Below, piece after piece: positions 11,494 to 23,861 of a stretch of DNA of 64,000 nucleotides. The stretch comes from Cenococcum geophilum 1.58 (taxonomy: Eukaryota; Ascomycota; Dothideomycetes; Gloniales; Gloniaceae): NCBI GenBank assembly GCA_001692895.1, contig KV748200.1, positions 255,343 through 319,342 on the forward strand, written 5' to 3'. The position numbers and the translations under genes are program-made. The notes beneath the pieces are model-generated. The model was given only the letters and a program-made list of their open reading frames with translations. It had not been told where the DNA came from and did not search any database. Numbering within the stretch: the first letter of the stretch is position 1; each line of letters starts with the position of its first letter.

Positions 11494-13566
11494 CTAGTAT
11501 ATCGTATTAAGCCATCCTTTAATCCACTTCTTAATACTTATAAATAGATCCTTTAAGTACTTGCTCTTCGCAATATTCCTAGTATATAGTGCGACAATAT
11601 TATACTCCTTATAAGCCTGCAATAAATTATCGCAATTAGAGTAATAGCGTGAACCTCTAAATAACGGACTCGTCTCCTTATACGGCTTAAGTAGAATATT
11701 GCGTAGACATCTAGTAGCTTTATTCGCGAGCTTGTATAATATATCTGGAAGTACCGCTCGTTTCTCTATATTAGTCTTCACCCTCTTCTATTTTTCTATA
11801 TACTCAATTAGTAGGGCTAATAATGTTATATTCTTATTAAGTATTTAATCCTTCTCCTCCCAAGTAGATACCTGCGAGATAATATTACTATTAATTATAA
11901 CGAATAAAGCCAGATCGCTGGCGAAATCCGCTACCCTATCCTCCTATATTACCATCCTAGCAGTAATAAAGTCACGGCCGAGTCGGGTAGACAGAGGGGC
12001 TATAGGTTTTTAAGACTTTCGCTTTAGCAGTGCAATATCTATAAGAGCGCCCTTATACTAGTCTTTAATAAGGATAATTGCATATCCGGTAATACTATTA
12101 CGTTAAACAGCCCGTCTAAATCACTACAGTATTATGTTTAGGCTTTTGTTGGAATAATAACCGTATATAATAGAACGGATAATATCTAAAATATCCGCAC
12201 TATAGGCTAGGGCATCCAACGTAATAAGAATGCGGGTAGGTAAGTCTTCTATATAGAAATTTCGATACTCCCTACTCTTATTATATTCGGATAATATCGC
12301 ATAATAACTCCGCACTACTATTTTAGCCTACTTTATAGTATAGCCCTTAGTTATAAGCCATAAACAAATCATATTTAAACACCTATAGATATAATTTTTA
12401 GCATAAAGAAAGATAATTATCTTAGGAATTAATTCGGGGCTTAGAACCTTTTATCCCTTTAGCTATACAGTGCCTCCTGCTAGATTTTAGATCTGCCCAA
12501 CTAGTTAATAAATAGAGGTAGCGGGTATTTAACTGGAAGATGCGGATATCCTACTAGGCGCTACAGGCGTTTGGCTGGATAATGCGGATATTTTACTAGA
12601 CCCTACGGATATTTGGCCAAGGGTCGCGGATATATAATCCTCCTCTACTACCGCCTCCTTAAATGCCTCTTTAATAACAAAGAATAGTGCCTTATAATTA
12701 TTCTTATCCCTCTTCTTAATATAGCCCCTAATAATGGATAGGTCAGGCCGATTAATATTTATTCATTTAAAATCCGTTATACTCTAATAAAACCCCACCA
12801 GCTTTATTACCTTCGCATACGTCTCCTTATTAAGTGTTACAGTATATATAAACCACGGCACTATTAGACTAAGCAGTGATTAAACCTTAAAGAGCTGTAC
12901 ATAATAGGGCCGGAAGCTCTTACCCTAGTTAGCAACTAGGTAACACTTATTAATTATAACTAAGAAAATATGCGAGCGAAAAGCAGGCTAAGTAAGGATA
13001 TAGTGAAACCGTTTACTTAATAGCAACTCTAGCGATACTAGAATATACGTAAACTAACCCGCCTTAATATATTTTAGGATATCCGCATACACTTTTATCA
13101 CCTCCACACATATAAATACGGGATTTGCTCCTAGGATAGCCCATATCTTTAACAGCTGCTCCTCTCCAATTATATTTAAAGGCAACACAATAATAGCAAC
13201 AGAAGCTTAAATTAGTAATGGAATTGCCTATATTATTATACTCTTACCCTATAATGTCTTCGCCGCTAGAAACAAGTCCCTCCGCCCATATATTACCCGT
13301 CTTAACACCTTAATTTAACTAGGTCGTCCGCTATACGGATATAGAAGCTTAATAGCTCTATCTATCGCGCTTAACTATTCGTCTTTACTTGCCTTCCGTA
13401 AGGCCAAAAGCTCGTCTTATATGTCCCATAACCGCCTCTCTACTAGGGACGTAAGATCCTCCCGTATACGATTATCTAGCTTTTATAAGCTCTGCGAGAC
13501 CTACTAGCGTTCCCGTTCAACTATAGGCTTCCGACCCTAACGTCTAGTGGGTTTCTTCAGAGCCAT
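11494..13566 (-). pseudogene. RIP-degraded RecQ-like helicase
   Basis: The minus strand reads from a starting MALKKPTRR (13566) through a helicase-like order of motifs. A Walker A remnant, AAKTL-stop-GKSII, lies near 13265-13240. Next come INKCYLVAN where DEAH-box Asp-Glu-Ala-His would be (about 12960-12940) and a GKSFRPYY segment. The C-terminal helicase motif TRILITLDALAYSADILDI follows near 12240-12190, like the second RecA lobe of RecQ enzymes. Stops replace expected Gln or Trp codons, and Asp/Glu/His to Asn/Lys/Tyr changes fit G-to-A and C-to-T mutation. RecQ-like helicases with this arrangement are common as telomere-linked helicase genes in fungi. The subtelomeric link is inference. 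Confidence 0.7.
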
Positions 13567-14239
13567 AGTAGGTTTTTTATGCGGATATAACGCCTAGCAG
13601 TAATAAAGGCACTCCGGGCCAAGGGAGGATATTTTTAAGGAAGGACCCAACTACAGCACCTACTAAGTATTGTAATGGCTTTAAGTAGTAGATATCTACA
13701 TATCTATATAGTTTTATCAATATTAGCAGACTATTTAATAAGATAAATATATTCTTAGGTTTTTAATAACGCGTTTTTTAACTTTAACGAAATTAATATT
13801 AGGACTAAGCAATAGTCGTATTATAAAATTCATACCATTTAGAAGCCCTAAATCTTAAAAATAATATATAAACTTTTGGTAATAACAACGCGTTATATAA
13901 ATAAATAAATTAGATATCCGCAATCTCCGTTTTACGGATTTTGTTTAAAATTTTAACAAAACTCACCAAACCCTCTCAGACGTGATTTTGCAATTCGGAA
14001 GACGGCGTAGGTTATTCCAACGCTAGCTAAAAAATCACGTCTGAGCTCGCTGAGGTAAGTACCAGACGACAACAACATAAGATGATTAATCTGTTATGTA
14101 AGCAGCTTATAATTGGTTGATCGTCTGGGACCGAGATAACGACTACGGTTCGTTACTCTGTTCGCGTCCTTCGACACCATCCTATGATTAATTCCACTAA
14201 CTCATTGGTTTACAACCAACCCCTTTATTTACCACACCT
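13567..14239. other. Boundary between the AT-rich island and gene space; scm3 upstream region
   Basis: Up to about 13930 the sequence is AT-rich; after that the base composition becomes balanced. A segment at about 13785-13855 (TTAACTTTAACGAAATTAAT and beyond) resembles one at about 2135-2215, a dispersed repeat fragment. The last 200 bp probably hold the scm3 promoter. Confidence 0.45.
13975..14045. repeat. Short palindromic element with 15-bp inverted arms
   Basis: CTCAGACGTGATTTT at 13975-13989 is repeated exactly in inverted orientation at 14031-14045, around a 41-bp spacer. No clear target duplication flanks it. It could be a miniature element or a hairpin, and it lies exactly at the compositional boundary next to scm3. 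Confidence 0.55.
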
Positions 14240-16247
14240 ATGTCGACGATGGAACGCCCTACGAAACGACTTCGGATGGCCATGCCAGACGACCGCGAAG
14301 GCATGTCTGAGCTTGAGCGCGACCGCCGATATAATGATCTTCGGCTCAAAGGTACATTTGAAGATATTTTCATGAAGTACGCGAAAGATTTCACTGATGT
14401 GGGGGACGAGATTGATCTTGAAACTGGCGAGATCGTCGTAAACAATGGCCATATCTCGCGGATGCGCGACGAGCAAGATATTGGGGATAGGGATGCTGGT
14501 CGGATGCTGAGGGTATTCACGGAGGACATGGTCAAGAACTTCAGCGATGGTGATGCCGACGAACTGGCAGATGAGGTCGGCCACTCAGACGGTACTATTA
14601 CAAATGTATGTCCATAACTTTTCCTGTGATTTATGGTTATCTAACGCTGGTTAATATGTTTGTATATTTGTGCTCACATAGCCATAGGATACCAGTGAAT
14701 TCGAGGCTTGTGAAGGTGATGTCGTCATTGGAAACATCACTAAAACCAATGTTAATGGCGACCTTAATATTATCGAGGACACTCATAAGTCACATGTCGG
14801 AACAAACATCAACTTGAATGAAATGAACGGGGGGCAACTGCGCCTGACTGACCCCACAAACAAACGTCTAGGAAGAAGACCTGATGCTGCTACTTTTGAA
14901 GCCTTAGGCCAAAGTATTGCATTGCAGATTGCACGGTTCATGGGTCAATGGCGTGAAGATGCATTTATCACCGATTCTGAATGGTCAGCCCCTCAATTGC
15001 CAGTTCGAACGCCTACCCGGCGCTTTTTACCCGAATCACGATCCGTCCCATTGGCACGTTCGCCGTATTCCCCGCCTGGGAGCATTTGGGCTCTACCAGA
15101 AGCGTCCACATCATTTCGGCCTGCACATCCGGCCGCTAGACAACTTCTCATGGATCATGGCGCGTCTTCAGCGATTACAGAAACCCCTCAGAAAGATAGC
15201 CGCGGCGTGGATGACAATTATGGTGACAACATATCAGAAAGCAACGCCGATGACGCCGATGCATCTAGTGAACAAATATTGCCGAGCCACCTGGATAGAT
15301 CTCACCACACTTACCCCGCTAATACATCCGCTAAAAGGGTGGGAAGTGGTCGGAAGTCTCGGTTTACGTTTTCTGAGGCAGACGACAATCTTCTAATCAA
15401 GCTGAAAGAAGAACACCAATACACCTGGGCAACGATTTGTTCAAATTGGCCAGACATCCCTCCTTATACAGTCCAGTTTCATTACCATAAGCATTTGAAG
15501 AATAGAACCCGGCAAACACTAGAGTCTACTCATGACGATGTCAACATAGAGGAAAATCAATCGCACTACGAACCAAGCATTTCAAGAGAAAAATCGAATA
15601 CACCTAAGTTTAGCTCTCCCAATCTTCACCATCAACGCTCGGAATTTAGTTTAACATCAAAGACTACGAGCTCTCCAATAAAAGCAGGATGTATTTTACC
15701 AACGAATAAGAGTAATCGAAGAGCAATCGGGACGTCTCAAATGAGCATCACTCCGCACTCAGCTGAACGGCCGAAAGCACGAAATCCCACTGCTTCCGTG
15801 GAAACTCCGGACATAAGAGAAAATAGTGCCGTACCGGAAATTCCGGACACATCAGAAACCAGACCCCTGCCCAAAATCATAGAGCTAATCGAACCTGGCT
15901 CTTTAACAAATGTTCAGAAGACAACAAAAGTAGGCCCTGTACCCAACTTTCGGAAGACAAAGGAGCCAAGTCCTTCACATGAGAGTGTGAAGACTGTGAA
16001 TTCTGATCAAGAAAGCTTGCACTCTACGAAGTTCTTGAGTATAAGCGAGGTTATAGTCTCTCAAGCTCCCACACATCGAAACCGACGAACTTTAGGTCGC
16101 AAAAAAACAAACGGCGTGTTGAAGAATGGGTTACTCCGACATGAAACGACACTTCCGCCCCAGACACAATGCACACTGAGTAAACTTACACAAAAACGCA
16201 AGTTTCAAACAGATGAATCAGATTCCGGCGATGAACTAGCGCTCTGA
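14240..16247 (+). CDS. scm3: Scm3-type centromere histone chaperone with SANT/Myb domain
   Basis: Coding exons 14240-14605 and 14688-16247 give 641 residues. The intron is GTATGT...ATAG and the frame continues without shift. Scm3 (HJURP in animals) delivers the centromeric H3 variant CENP-A to kinetochore chromatin. Residues about 27-75 carry the Scm3 core, with FEDIFMKYAKDFTDVGDEID and then LETGEIVVNNGH, which binds CENP-A/H4 in the family. A SANT/Myb-like domain lies at about 347-395 (FTFSEADDNLL, WATICSNWPD, FHYHKHLKNR), probably for DNA contact. The rest is Ser/Thr/Pro-rich and looks disordered. The gene is convergent with cpa2 (257 bp between stops) and sits at the edge of a 14-kb AT-rich island. 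Family call is strong; the start at 14240 is the first ATG in frame. Confidence 0.88.
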
Positions 16248-16504
16248 TGCTCTACGGGAGAATCGCTCACGGCTCAAGACACAATAGCTGGTAGCTATTT
16301 ATTGCCCTCTCGCCCTTTTTGCCAAGCAATAAAACACATGAGATTCATAAAATCCCGTTCTAGCTTCAATCAGAAAGATCAACAAAGTCATTCAACTTTT
16401 AGATTCATATCAATTACTGTCGCTTTTTGATACTGTTGTGAAACGTGCGAGAATATATACATAAAAGTAGAAGCTTTTTAGATCGTGTCCCATAACGCGA
16501 AAAT

Positions 16505-19500
16505 TTACAAAGGCTTTCCACCAATAAACGCACTCCAAGGGCGCACTTCGCTCGGGATTCCTTCTTTACGAGGTAATTTCTCACTCATACATTGAGCAAA
16601 CAGCACCGCAGTCTGAAATTCAGTTAGAAAGATTCAATATGAACTATTCCTTTGACTTACCTTAGGCTCCATAAATAGGGGTACTCCGAAATCAACGGCG
16701 TTCCTCCGCATCACGTAATCCTCGTCAACTAGTGAGGAAGCCCTTGCTTTGGCTAGGTTGAAGACGCCGCGGATGTCATACTTTTTGAAAACCTCGCGCA
16801 ACGCTCTCTTGTCTTCCTTAGGAAACTCTATAACTTCCACCTCCACACTCCCATCTTGGGATGCATCTTCTAAATATTTCTTGACTTCCTTGTTCGCGGC
16901 GTACATCCTATAGCCAAGTGGATTTAGGTAATCCACGATTTTGACTAATTCATTCCTTGAAGTATCGCCGCCAAAGAGAAGCCCCTCACCCGGCTGCGGA
17001 AGGCGGAAATTCATTGTTGACTGCATTGATGTCCAGTATGCTTCTACTAGGTCCTTGCCGAAACAAGCCATCTCTCCAGTACTCGCCATCTCCACGCCAA
17101 GGTAGGGGTCCGCCCCCGCGAGACGGGTCCACGAGAACTGCGGTACTTTCGTTGCAAGGTAGTCCCTTTTGACTGACATGAGATCAACTGGCTCTGGTAC
17201 CTCTCTACCAACAAGGGCTTTGGTAGCAACGTCGATGAAGTTGGTTCCTAGAACCTTGCTGACAAAAGGGAAGGATCTTGAAGCGCGGAGATTGCACTCG
17301 ATAACCTTCAGCTTTGGTTCTCCACCTTCAGGATCATCTACTTTGATAATTTGCATATTAAAAGGACCCGTTATGTTCCATGCGTTGGCGACCTTCTTGG
17401 CAATTTCCTTCACCCTCCCAATTGTTTGCTTGTCGAGATTTACGGGCGGCAGTACTAACGTCGCATCTCCAGAATGGACACCAGCGTTTTCAACGTGCTC
17501 GCTGACAGCGTGGACAAGCAGATTTCCGCAAGACGCCACAGCGTCTACATCGATTTCCTGGGCGCCTTCAATGTATTTCGTGATGACAACCGGATGGTCT
17601 GGTGAAACGTCACTCGCTGCGAGTAGCTTATCTTTGAGTTCGCTCTCTGTATATATAACGGTCATAGCAGCTCCAGATAGAACGTAGCTTGGTCGAACCA
17701 GTACAGGATATCCGACGGATCGAGCAAACTTCTCTGCTTCTTCAACAGATGTTAATTCTTTCCAAGCCGGTTGATCGACACCAATCGAGTCAAGGATCTG
17801 GGAGAATTTATGGCGGTCTTCAGCTTTGTCGATGTCGTTAGGATCTGTGCCAAGTACTTTTGCTTTGCCGGACTCCTGGAGCTTCAATGCAATGTTTTGG
17901 GGGAGCTGGCCCCCCACAGAAACAACCACCCCACTGGCAGACTCCAGTTCGTATATGTCCATAACTCTCTCATAGCTCAACTCTTCAAAGTAGAGTTTAT
18001 CGGCCACGTCGAAATCAGTTGAGTACGTTTCTGGATTATAGTTGATCATCACAGTCTTTTTGCCGAGTTTATTTAATGAAAGCGTGGCGTTAACTGCACA
18101 CCAGTCAAATTCCACCGAGCTACCTATACGGTAGACGCCACTTCCAAGGACAACAACTCCATGATCGTCAAACTTCACGTCGTGTGAAGAAGCGTTGTAC
18201 GTCGTGTAGAGATAATTAGTGTCAGCTGGGAATTCTGCAGCTAGAGTGTCGATCTTCTTGACCCATGGCCTAATGCCAAAGCTCTTTCTCCGTGCCCGTA
18301 CCTCGTCTTCAGTACTGTTCACTGCTTTTGCAATCTGCTTGTCGGAGAATCCTAACTTTTTGGCCTTCATAATTATTTCCTTCTTTAGTCCATACAGACT
18401 ACCAATATCCTCGAGCTCGTGTGTACAGTCGACGATGTTTTGCAGCTTGTATAGGAACCACTTGTCGATCTTTGTTAAATCGTGTACTTTATCCACTGAA
18501 TAACCTTCGTGCATCATAGCTTGGCCAATAGCGAGCCAGCGTCTATCTGTCGGGTTCTTCAGTGCGTCATCCAGGTCTTCAAATTTGCCACCTTGAAAGC
18601 CTAGAAACTTCGGATCAACTTGTCGACAGGCTTTTTGAAAAGATTCTTCAAACGTCCGACCAATCGCCATTACTTCACCGACAGACTTCATAGAGCTCCC
18701 AATGTCTCTCTTGACATTTTGGAACTTACCCAAGTCCCATCGAGGTATCTTAGTGACAATGTAATCTAAACTGGGCTCGAAGTTTGCCGTTGTAGTCTTC
18801 GTGACAGCGTTTGGAAGCTCAGGGAGAGTATGCCCAAGTCCAATCTTTGCGGCCGTATACGCAAGGGGGTAGCCAGTGGCTTTTGAAGCAAGCGCCGAAG
18901 ACCTAGATAATCGAGCATTGACTTCGATCACCCTGTAGTCCAAACCGTCAGGTTGAAGAGCATACTGAACGTTACACTCGCCCACAACTCCTAAATGACG
19001 AACGATCTTAATTGAGGCCGAGCGAAGCATATGGTACTCCTCGTCGCTGAATGTTTGACTTGGGGATACAACAATGCTATCACCCGTGTGAACCCCAAGG
19101 GGATCGAAGTTTTCCATATTGCAGACCGTAACGCAATTGTCACTTGCATCCCGCACAACTTCATATTCAGCCTCCTTCCATCCCTTCAGCGATTTCTCAA
19201 CCAATATCTGAGGCGAAAGAGTTAGGGACCTTGCAGACAAATCCCTGAGCTCATCTGGATTGTTTGCAAAACCTGATCCTAACCCACCCAAGGCATACGC
19301 AGCTCGGACGATAATTGGATAACCAATTTTGTCTGCAGCGTCGAGAGCTTCATCCACTGTGCCAACAGCAATGGATTTGGCGATAGGAATGTTGATTTCA
19401 TCTAATGCCTTTGCAAATAGGTCACGGTCCTCACTTGTCTCCAAGGTTTTGATGCTTGTGCCCAGAACTTTTACGCCGTATTTCTCGAAAATGCCCTTTT

Positions 19501-20133
19501 TATTCATGTTCACTCCGAGATTGAGAGCGGTCTGACCACCAAAGCTGAGGAATATTCCATCAGGGCGCTCCTTCTGGATCACGTATTCCACATACTCGGG
19601 CGTGACGGGAAGATAGTATATTTCGTCTGCAAGAACGTGGGAAGTTTGGATGGTAGCAATGTTTGGGTTAACGAGAACCGATCGCACGCCCGCCTCTTTT
19701 AAGGCTTTAAGAGCTTGTGATCCTAGTGCGGGGCAAAAACACAGAAGTAAGCTTATAAATAATACACTGGGGAAAGGTAGCAGAACGGTAAATTACCAGA
19801 ATAATCAAATTCTCCTGCTTGGCCGATGCTAAGACCTCCGCTCCCGATGACAAGCACCTTTGTCACATCAACTAGATTTCGTCCGCCTAGAATATGACCA
19901 CTGTTCAAGTAGGCTTGAGCGTTTGGAGCCTCTTGACTCGCAATTCTGGAGGCAGCGACTTTCGAGAAAGTTCGTAGCTGACGATATGTTGTTGACTTAT
20001 GCCCGTTCCGTACTGTGAGTAGCGGAAGTGAGGCACAGGTAGTAAGAGCGCGCGAGGGCGTCGAAGCAGCAGGAAAGCGGCATTGGCGAAGCAGGGCCGG
20101 CGTGCGGCGTGCCAGACGCCCGCAAGCGGCCAT
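16505..20133 (-). CDS. cpa2: Carbamoyl-phosphate synthase, arginine-specific large chain, mitochondrial
   Basis: Coding exons 20133-19797, 19722-16661 and 16612-16505 give 1168 residues. The enzyme makes carbamoyl phosphate from ammonia (supplied by the glutaminase small subunit), bicarbonate and two ATP for arginine synthesis. The first ~60 residues are rich in Arg, Ala, Ser and Thr with almost no acids, as in a mitochondrial presequence; the start [10 protein letters not shown] was chosen for this reason over an ATG 51 bp upstream. The first synthetase half starts with [17 protein letters not shown] (codons bridging intron 1) and the second with [15 protein letters not shown]; each is followed by an ATP-grasp domain. 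An MGS-like domain lies near the C terminus ([17 protein letters not shown]). The last 36-codon exon restores the family's usual ending ([11 protein letters not shown]...GGKPL). The small-subunit gene is not in the window. Confidence 0.95.
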
Positions 20134-20879
20134 TGCAGATGTTTTACAGTAGAGTTTCAGGGCTTCAGAGCTTGTAGAGCTCAATTCAGCCTCGACAGTG
20201 TTGAGAAAGTTTGTCTGTAGAGGTCGACAGGCTTGTAGAAAATGTTAAGAATCGTGGACAGGTTAGCAGAGTGCAATTGAGGCGCTGGGGCCCAATTTGA
20301 AGCTTTGCACTTCTGTCGCGGGGCTTTATGAAGCTGGAGGAAATTTCTGCCGTGAGACTGCTTGCGACCGCACAGCTCGCTTCTGAGCGGTGATACGCTC
20401 TGAGTGCTTGGCACCACACGACAAAAGCCTTGCAGTTGAGCGTTGCAATTGAGGGGCACAAGCGAACGGGGAGCTGAGCGAGGGAGGGCGCCTGGGTGTT
20501 TAGGTGCCTAGTAGCAGAGCAGGCCGCGAGGAAATAGTTATCAGAGCAGAGGAGAGGCAAGGGCGAGACGTCGGGGCTTTGACGAGCCTTTGTGGGGAAG
20601 AAGGCAGAGCGCCCGGTCATCGGACATGATCTTCGAAATTTTTTTTGCATTTTGCATGGAATATTGCATCACTCACAACCTAGCCGGATTGGCAGTCTCT
20701 GCTTCTGCTCAGTTTCTGCTCAGTCACAAGGGCTCCCCAATTTGTCTGAGCTCTCCTAACCCACTGCCATCACCCTGCACGAGTCTTTTGCTCCTGTGGC
20801 CCATTTACCAAACCCTCCTACCGCTCCTGCTTCCACTACATATGTCTAATTTGCTTGCACAGTTTCACTGCTGCCTGCG
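20134..20879. other. cpa2 upstream / lcl3 downstream region
   Basis: No gene is supported. Short open frames on both strands do not resemble proteins. The part next to 20133 should hold the cpa2 5' leader and promoter. I did not find an exact TGACTCA (Gcn4/Cpc1 site) in it. Confidence 0.4.
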
Positions 20880-21796
20880 TCAACGAGCCTTCTTCTTGCC
20901 CTCAGTTTCTAGACCCGTAGCAGCCATCCGCGTTTTATATTCCCTTGGGCTCTCAAGTTCCCTGCCCTTTTCTCCCCGTAACCGTGCCCATAGCGATGGT
21001 TGTGACCACATACCAACTCTATCGCTCTTAGCCTTCCTCTCAACTTGTCGATACCGCTTCTCAAAACCCCCGAATTCAGATCCGGTCTTAGCTTCATAAA
21101 CTGTTGCCAATCCTTTCTTAAGCATTTCTAGACCCACATCCCGCTTGAACAGCCGTTTTCGGACGAAAACTATGGCTACAACGCGGTCATACTGGTCCCG
21201 TCTGTAGATGTAGGCACGCACACGGCGATGGAGGATATAATTGGAGAGCCATTTGTAGGCTTCCGCTGAAAATGGCTGTGCCGGGCGCCCAAAATGTGCT
21301 AATTCGGGTGCATCGACGCCAGCAATTCGAATATGAATCTGAGACACCATCTATTAGTGCCTGTTCAAATGAAGAACAATTTCCAGCCTTGATTTCTTTC
21401 CGAGCAGTGACCTACAGTTTTAGCAGCAAGATCTTCCTTCTTACTCGGTACTATCTTCCATGGTAACCAACCCCATCCCGCCAACCTTCCGCCTGGAGTA
21501 TGAAATAACCGAAAATTATCTGCGTCACCAACACTCGTTACCTTTCCGAAAAGGCTTCGCCGTCGGAAAAGATCCGGTTTGATATGGTTGACACTCGGTA
21601 TGCGTCGTAGGTAGGATTTGTAGACGCGGATGAGGGCGAGGGTGGCAACAGTAAGTAACAGCGACGGGACAACGGTACGTGCTTCGGCGTACTCCGACCA
21701 ACCGGTCGCATCTAGGTTGTCAGACCATGGGAAGAGACGAGAATTTTCGTCGATGTCTTCCTTTTGAGACTCTTTTGTTGACCAAGGCCATCGCAT
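20880..21796 (-). CDS. lcl3: Lcl3, membrane-anchored staphylococcal-nuclease-like endonuclease
   Basis: Coding exons 21796-21416 and 21338-20880 give 279 residues. The intron is GTAGGT...TCAG, chosen so that the conserved [12 protein letters not shown] follows LAAKT; two upstream AGs would leave extra residues. One membrane span lies at about 42-60 ([15 protein letters not shown]) after a short Trp-rich head. The SNase (thermonuclease) fold follows: [58 protein letters not shown] and [13 protein letters not shown]. These are near-identical to fungal Lcl3, a predicted mitochondrial membrane nuclease named for long chronological lifespan in yeast. The length matches the family. It lies downstream of ARPC2 on the same strand. 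Confidence 0.92.
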
Positions 21797-22209
21797 CGTT
21801 AACGCTGCGTTGTGTGTTGTCGCTTTACCTCATCTGAGCAGGCCGAACGGGTACACCCGCCAGATCGAGCAGTCAAAGGAAAATCAAATGTGGCGTACAC
21901 AAAATTATCGCCACCAGTATCCACTGAAGACAATAAAAATGAAGGACAAATCAGCTCGGCTACTCTATTTTCTGACATAATACTGAGGTGCTGAGAAGAC
22001 CTTGTTTAACTTCATAGTCACAATCTCATTCGTCAGCAAACACCGCATGGGCTTAGCTGGAACTGAAGTACATATTTCTTCCTGGTTGCCTGGTACTTCC
22101 ACTCTATCCGCTCCCTTGTAACACAAAACTGGAGGGTCTGTCATGCGTATCACTCCAAACCCGACTTCTCTCGCGAGTTTGTCAAGCGCACATCTAGATC
22201 GAGCCCCGC
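21797..22209. other. Intergenic, lcl3 upstream / ARPC2 downstream
   Basis: No gene seen. It probably contains the ARPC2 3' UTR and the lcl3 promoter. Confidence 0.4.
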
Positions 22210-23494
22210 TCAAGTCTGCACCTTAAATGTACGGCCACTGGCAGTTTTCCGTTCTTTCTCATCACCCTCTGGTCTTGCTCTTCGCAGAACTATTCACATT
22301 GTTAGCTTCTACTTATATTGAGAAAGGGATTTCAGGACCTTGCAGGAAATCAGCTGTTCGCCTTCTCATCCTGGAGTGGATGTAGGCCTGCCATATTTTA
22401 CGTTAGCAATAATTTTATATCACACTTAGAAATAACCCTCTGACCTTTGATGCTTTGATATGATAATGGAAGTAGTCCCGGAAAGTCTGAATATGAGATA
22501 TGACCTCGTCTCGCTGCTGTCTTGTCAAATGTCGCGGAAATAATACTGAAAACGTTAGTACAGCTGCGCATAATATGGGTTGAATAGGCAAACCGAAGGT
22601 GATGTAACCAATCTCGCCAGCCCCGGAAGCGGAAAGGCCGGGAACATTTTGGAGCTCGAGTGGAGGGTCGTTACGAAAAAGTACTTGGGGGGCATTCTGA
22701 ATAGCTCTCCTGCGAGCGTCCACAAATTCCTGTAAAAGCAGACAATCAGAGAAATACCACTAACGTTAACGTTTCCTAGAATGTAATGAAATACCTGGAG
22801 GAAAACTTTACCAAATATCCTGTCCGTCTCTTCCCGAAACACGGTGCTGAAGATCACCGTGACTCTATCATGACTAGCTTTGATGTATATGGCCTCTTCC
22901 TCCCGGTAATGTATGGCACGGACTTCGCCGCCCTCTCGAACTCCTTGAGGAGCCTGTTCGGAAGTGAATTTGGATGCTTGCTCCTGTAATTCAGTAAACT
23001 CGTCAAATGCTTGTTCAAATGGCGCTGCCATGGCGTTACGCTTGAGTAGGGAGATACGGCGGATTAAGTCATCTCGTGCGCCTGGAGGCACAGTAAGTAA
23101 GCAGTCGTATTACGCTTAGGTGAACGCACCAACCTTGATCTTCTGGGAGGTTTTCAAGGTCTACTTGAACAGAGAAATCGAAGCCTTGCTCCGCAGGTAC
23201 TATATAAGGACCATACTCGCGTTCAAGCACTCCTCGAGCGCCATATTTGACCAATTCCTGATAACATTTGACTGATATGGAGACGAGTATCTTGGTCTTT
23301 GATTCCGGGGTAGAAATATGAAATGTCACACCGTCAAAGTCGGATACCACTTGATCAATTGATACGGGTGATGCTCTGTGCAACAGTTAGCTATTGAGGT
23401 TAGACTCAAGCAGGCAGCGGGGTAAAACATGCCCCGAAAAGCGGTCTCTCAGCAAAGACTCTATGAGCACGTTTTGGTAATCGAGGAGGAGCAT
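22210..23494 (-). CDS. arc34: Arp2/3 complex subunit 2 (ARPC2, p34)
   Basis: Seven coding exons: 23494-23433, 23375-23134, 23081-22795, 22729-22594, 22545-22445, 22387-22339 and 22289-22210, giving 318 residues, the usual length. ARPC2 with ARPC4 forms the core of the Arp2/3 complex, which nucleates branched actin for endocytic patches. Conserved runs include ASPVSIDQVVSDFDGVTFHI, EYGPYIVPAEQGFDFSV, DDLIRRISLLKRNAM, FREETDRIFGKVFLQ and YFHYHIKASK. The end reads KTASGRTFKVQ plus one Thr. The first intron has a GC donor (GCATGT) and a normal AG acceptor; it is the only choice found that gives FSGASPVSIDQ in frame. It is divergent from utp12, 367 bp apart. Confidence 0.93.
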
Positions 23495-23861
23495 GGCTAG
23501 GTCTCTAAGAGGAGATGTGGCTAGAGGGATTTGTGATGTGGCAGAAAAAGTAGAAGGGGAGCGCACAACGATATGCAGGACAATGCCCGCGGGTACTTCC
23601 AGGGTTCATCGAAGCAAGTTCGGTCAGACGCTGTGGCGTCCGTGGCTTGTACGTGGCTTGCCCGTGGGGTTCTTTACTCGACAAGGAAAAAAAAGTTTCG
23701 AGACACGGCCAACCTGCATCTCTACAGCCTGGCCATACAACCCACCCTATGAGCAGTCTCCTAAGGGCAAAATAACGACGCTCAAGTATACTCAGCCCGT
23801 CTGTTTGAGTTACACCTCTAAAAATTCAGAGAAGCTCGCTTGAAGTCTTTGAAAGCAAAAA
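23495..23861. promoter_or_regulatory. Shared divergent upstream region of ARPC2 and utp12
   Basis: A 367-bp gap between the two start codons on opposite strands; it must contain both promoters. No TATA box or specific site is claimed. Confidence 0.5.
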
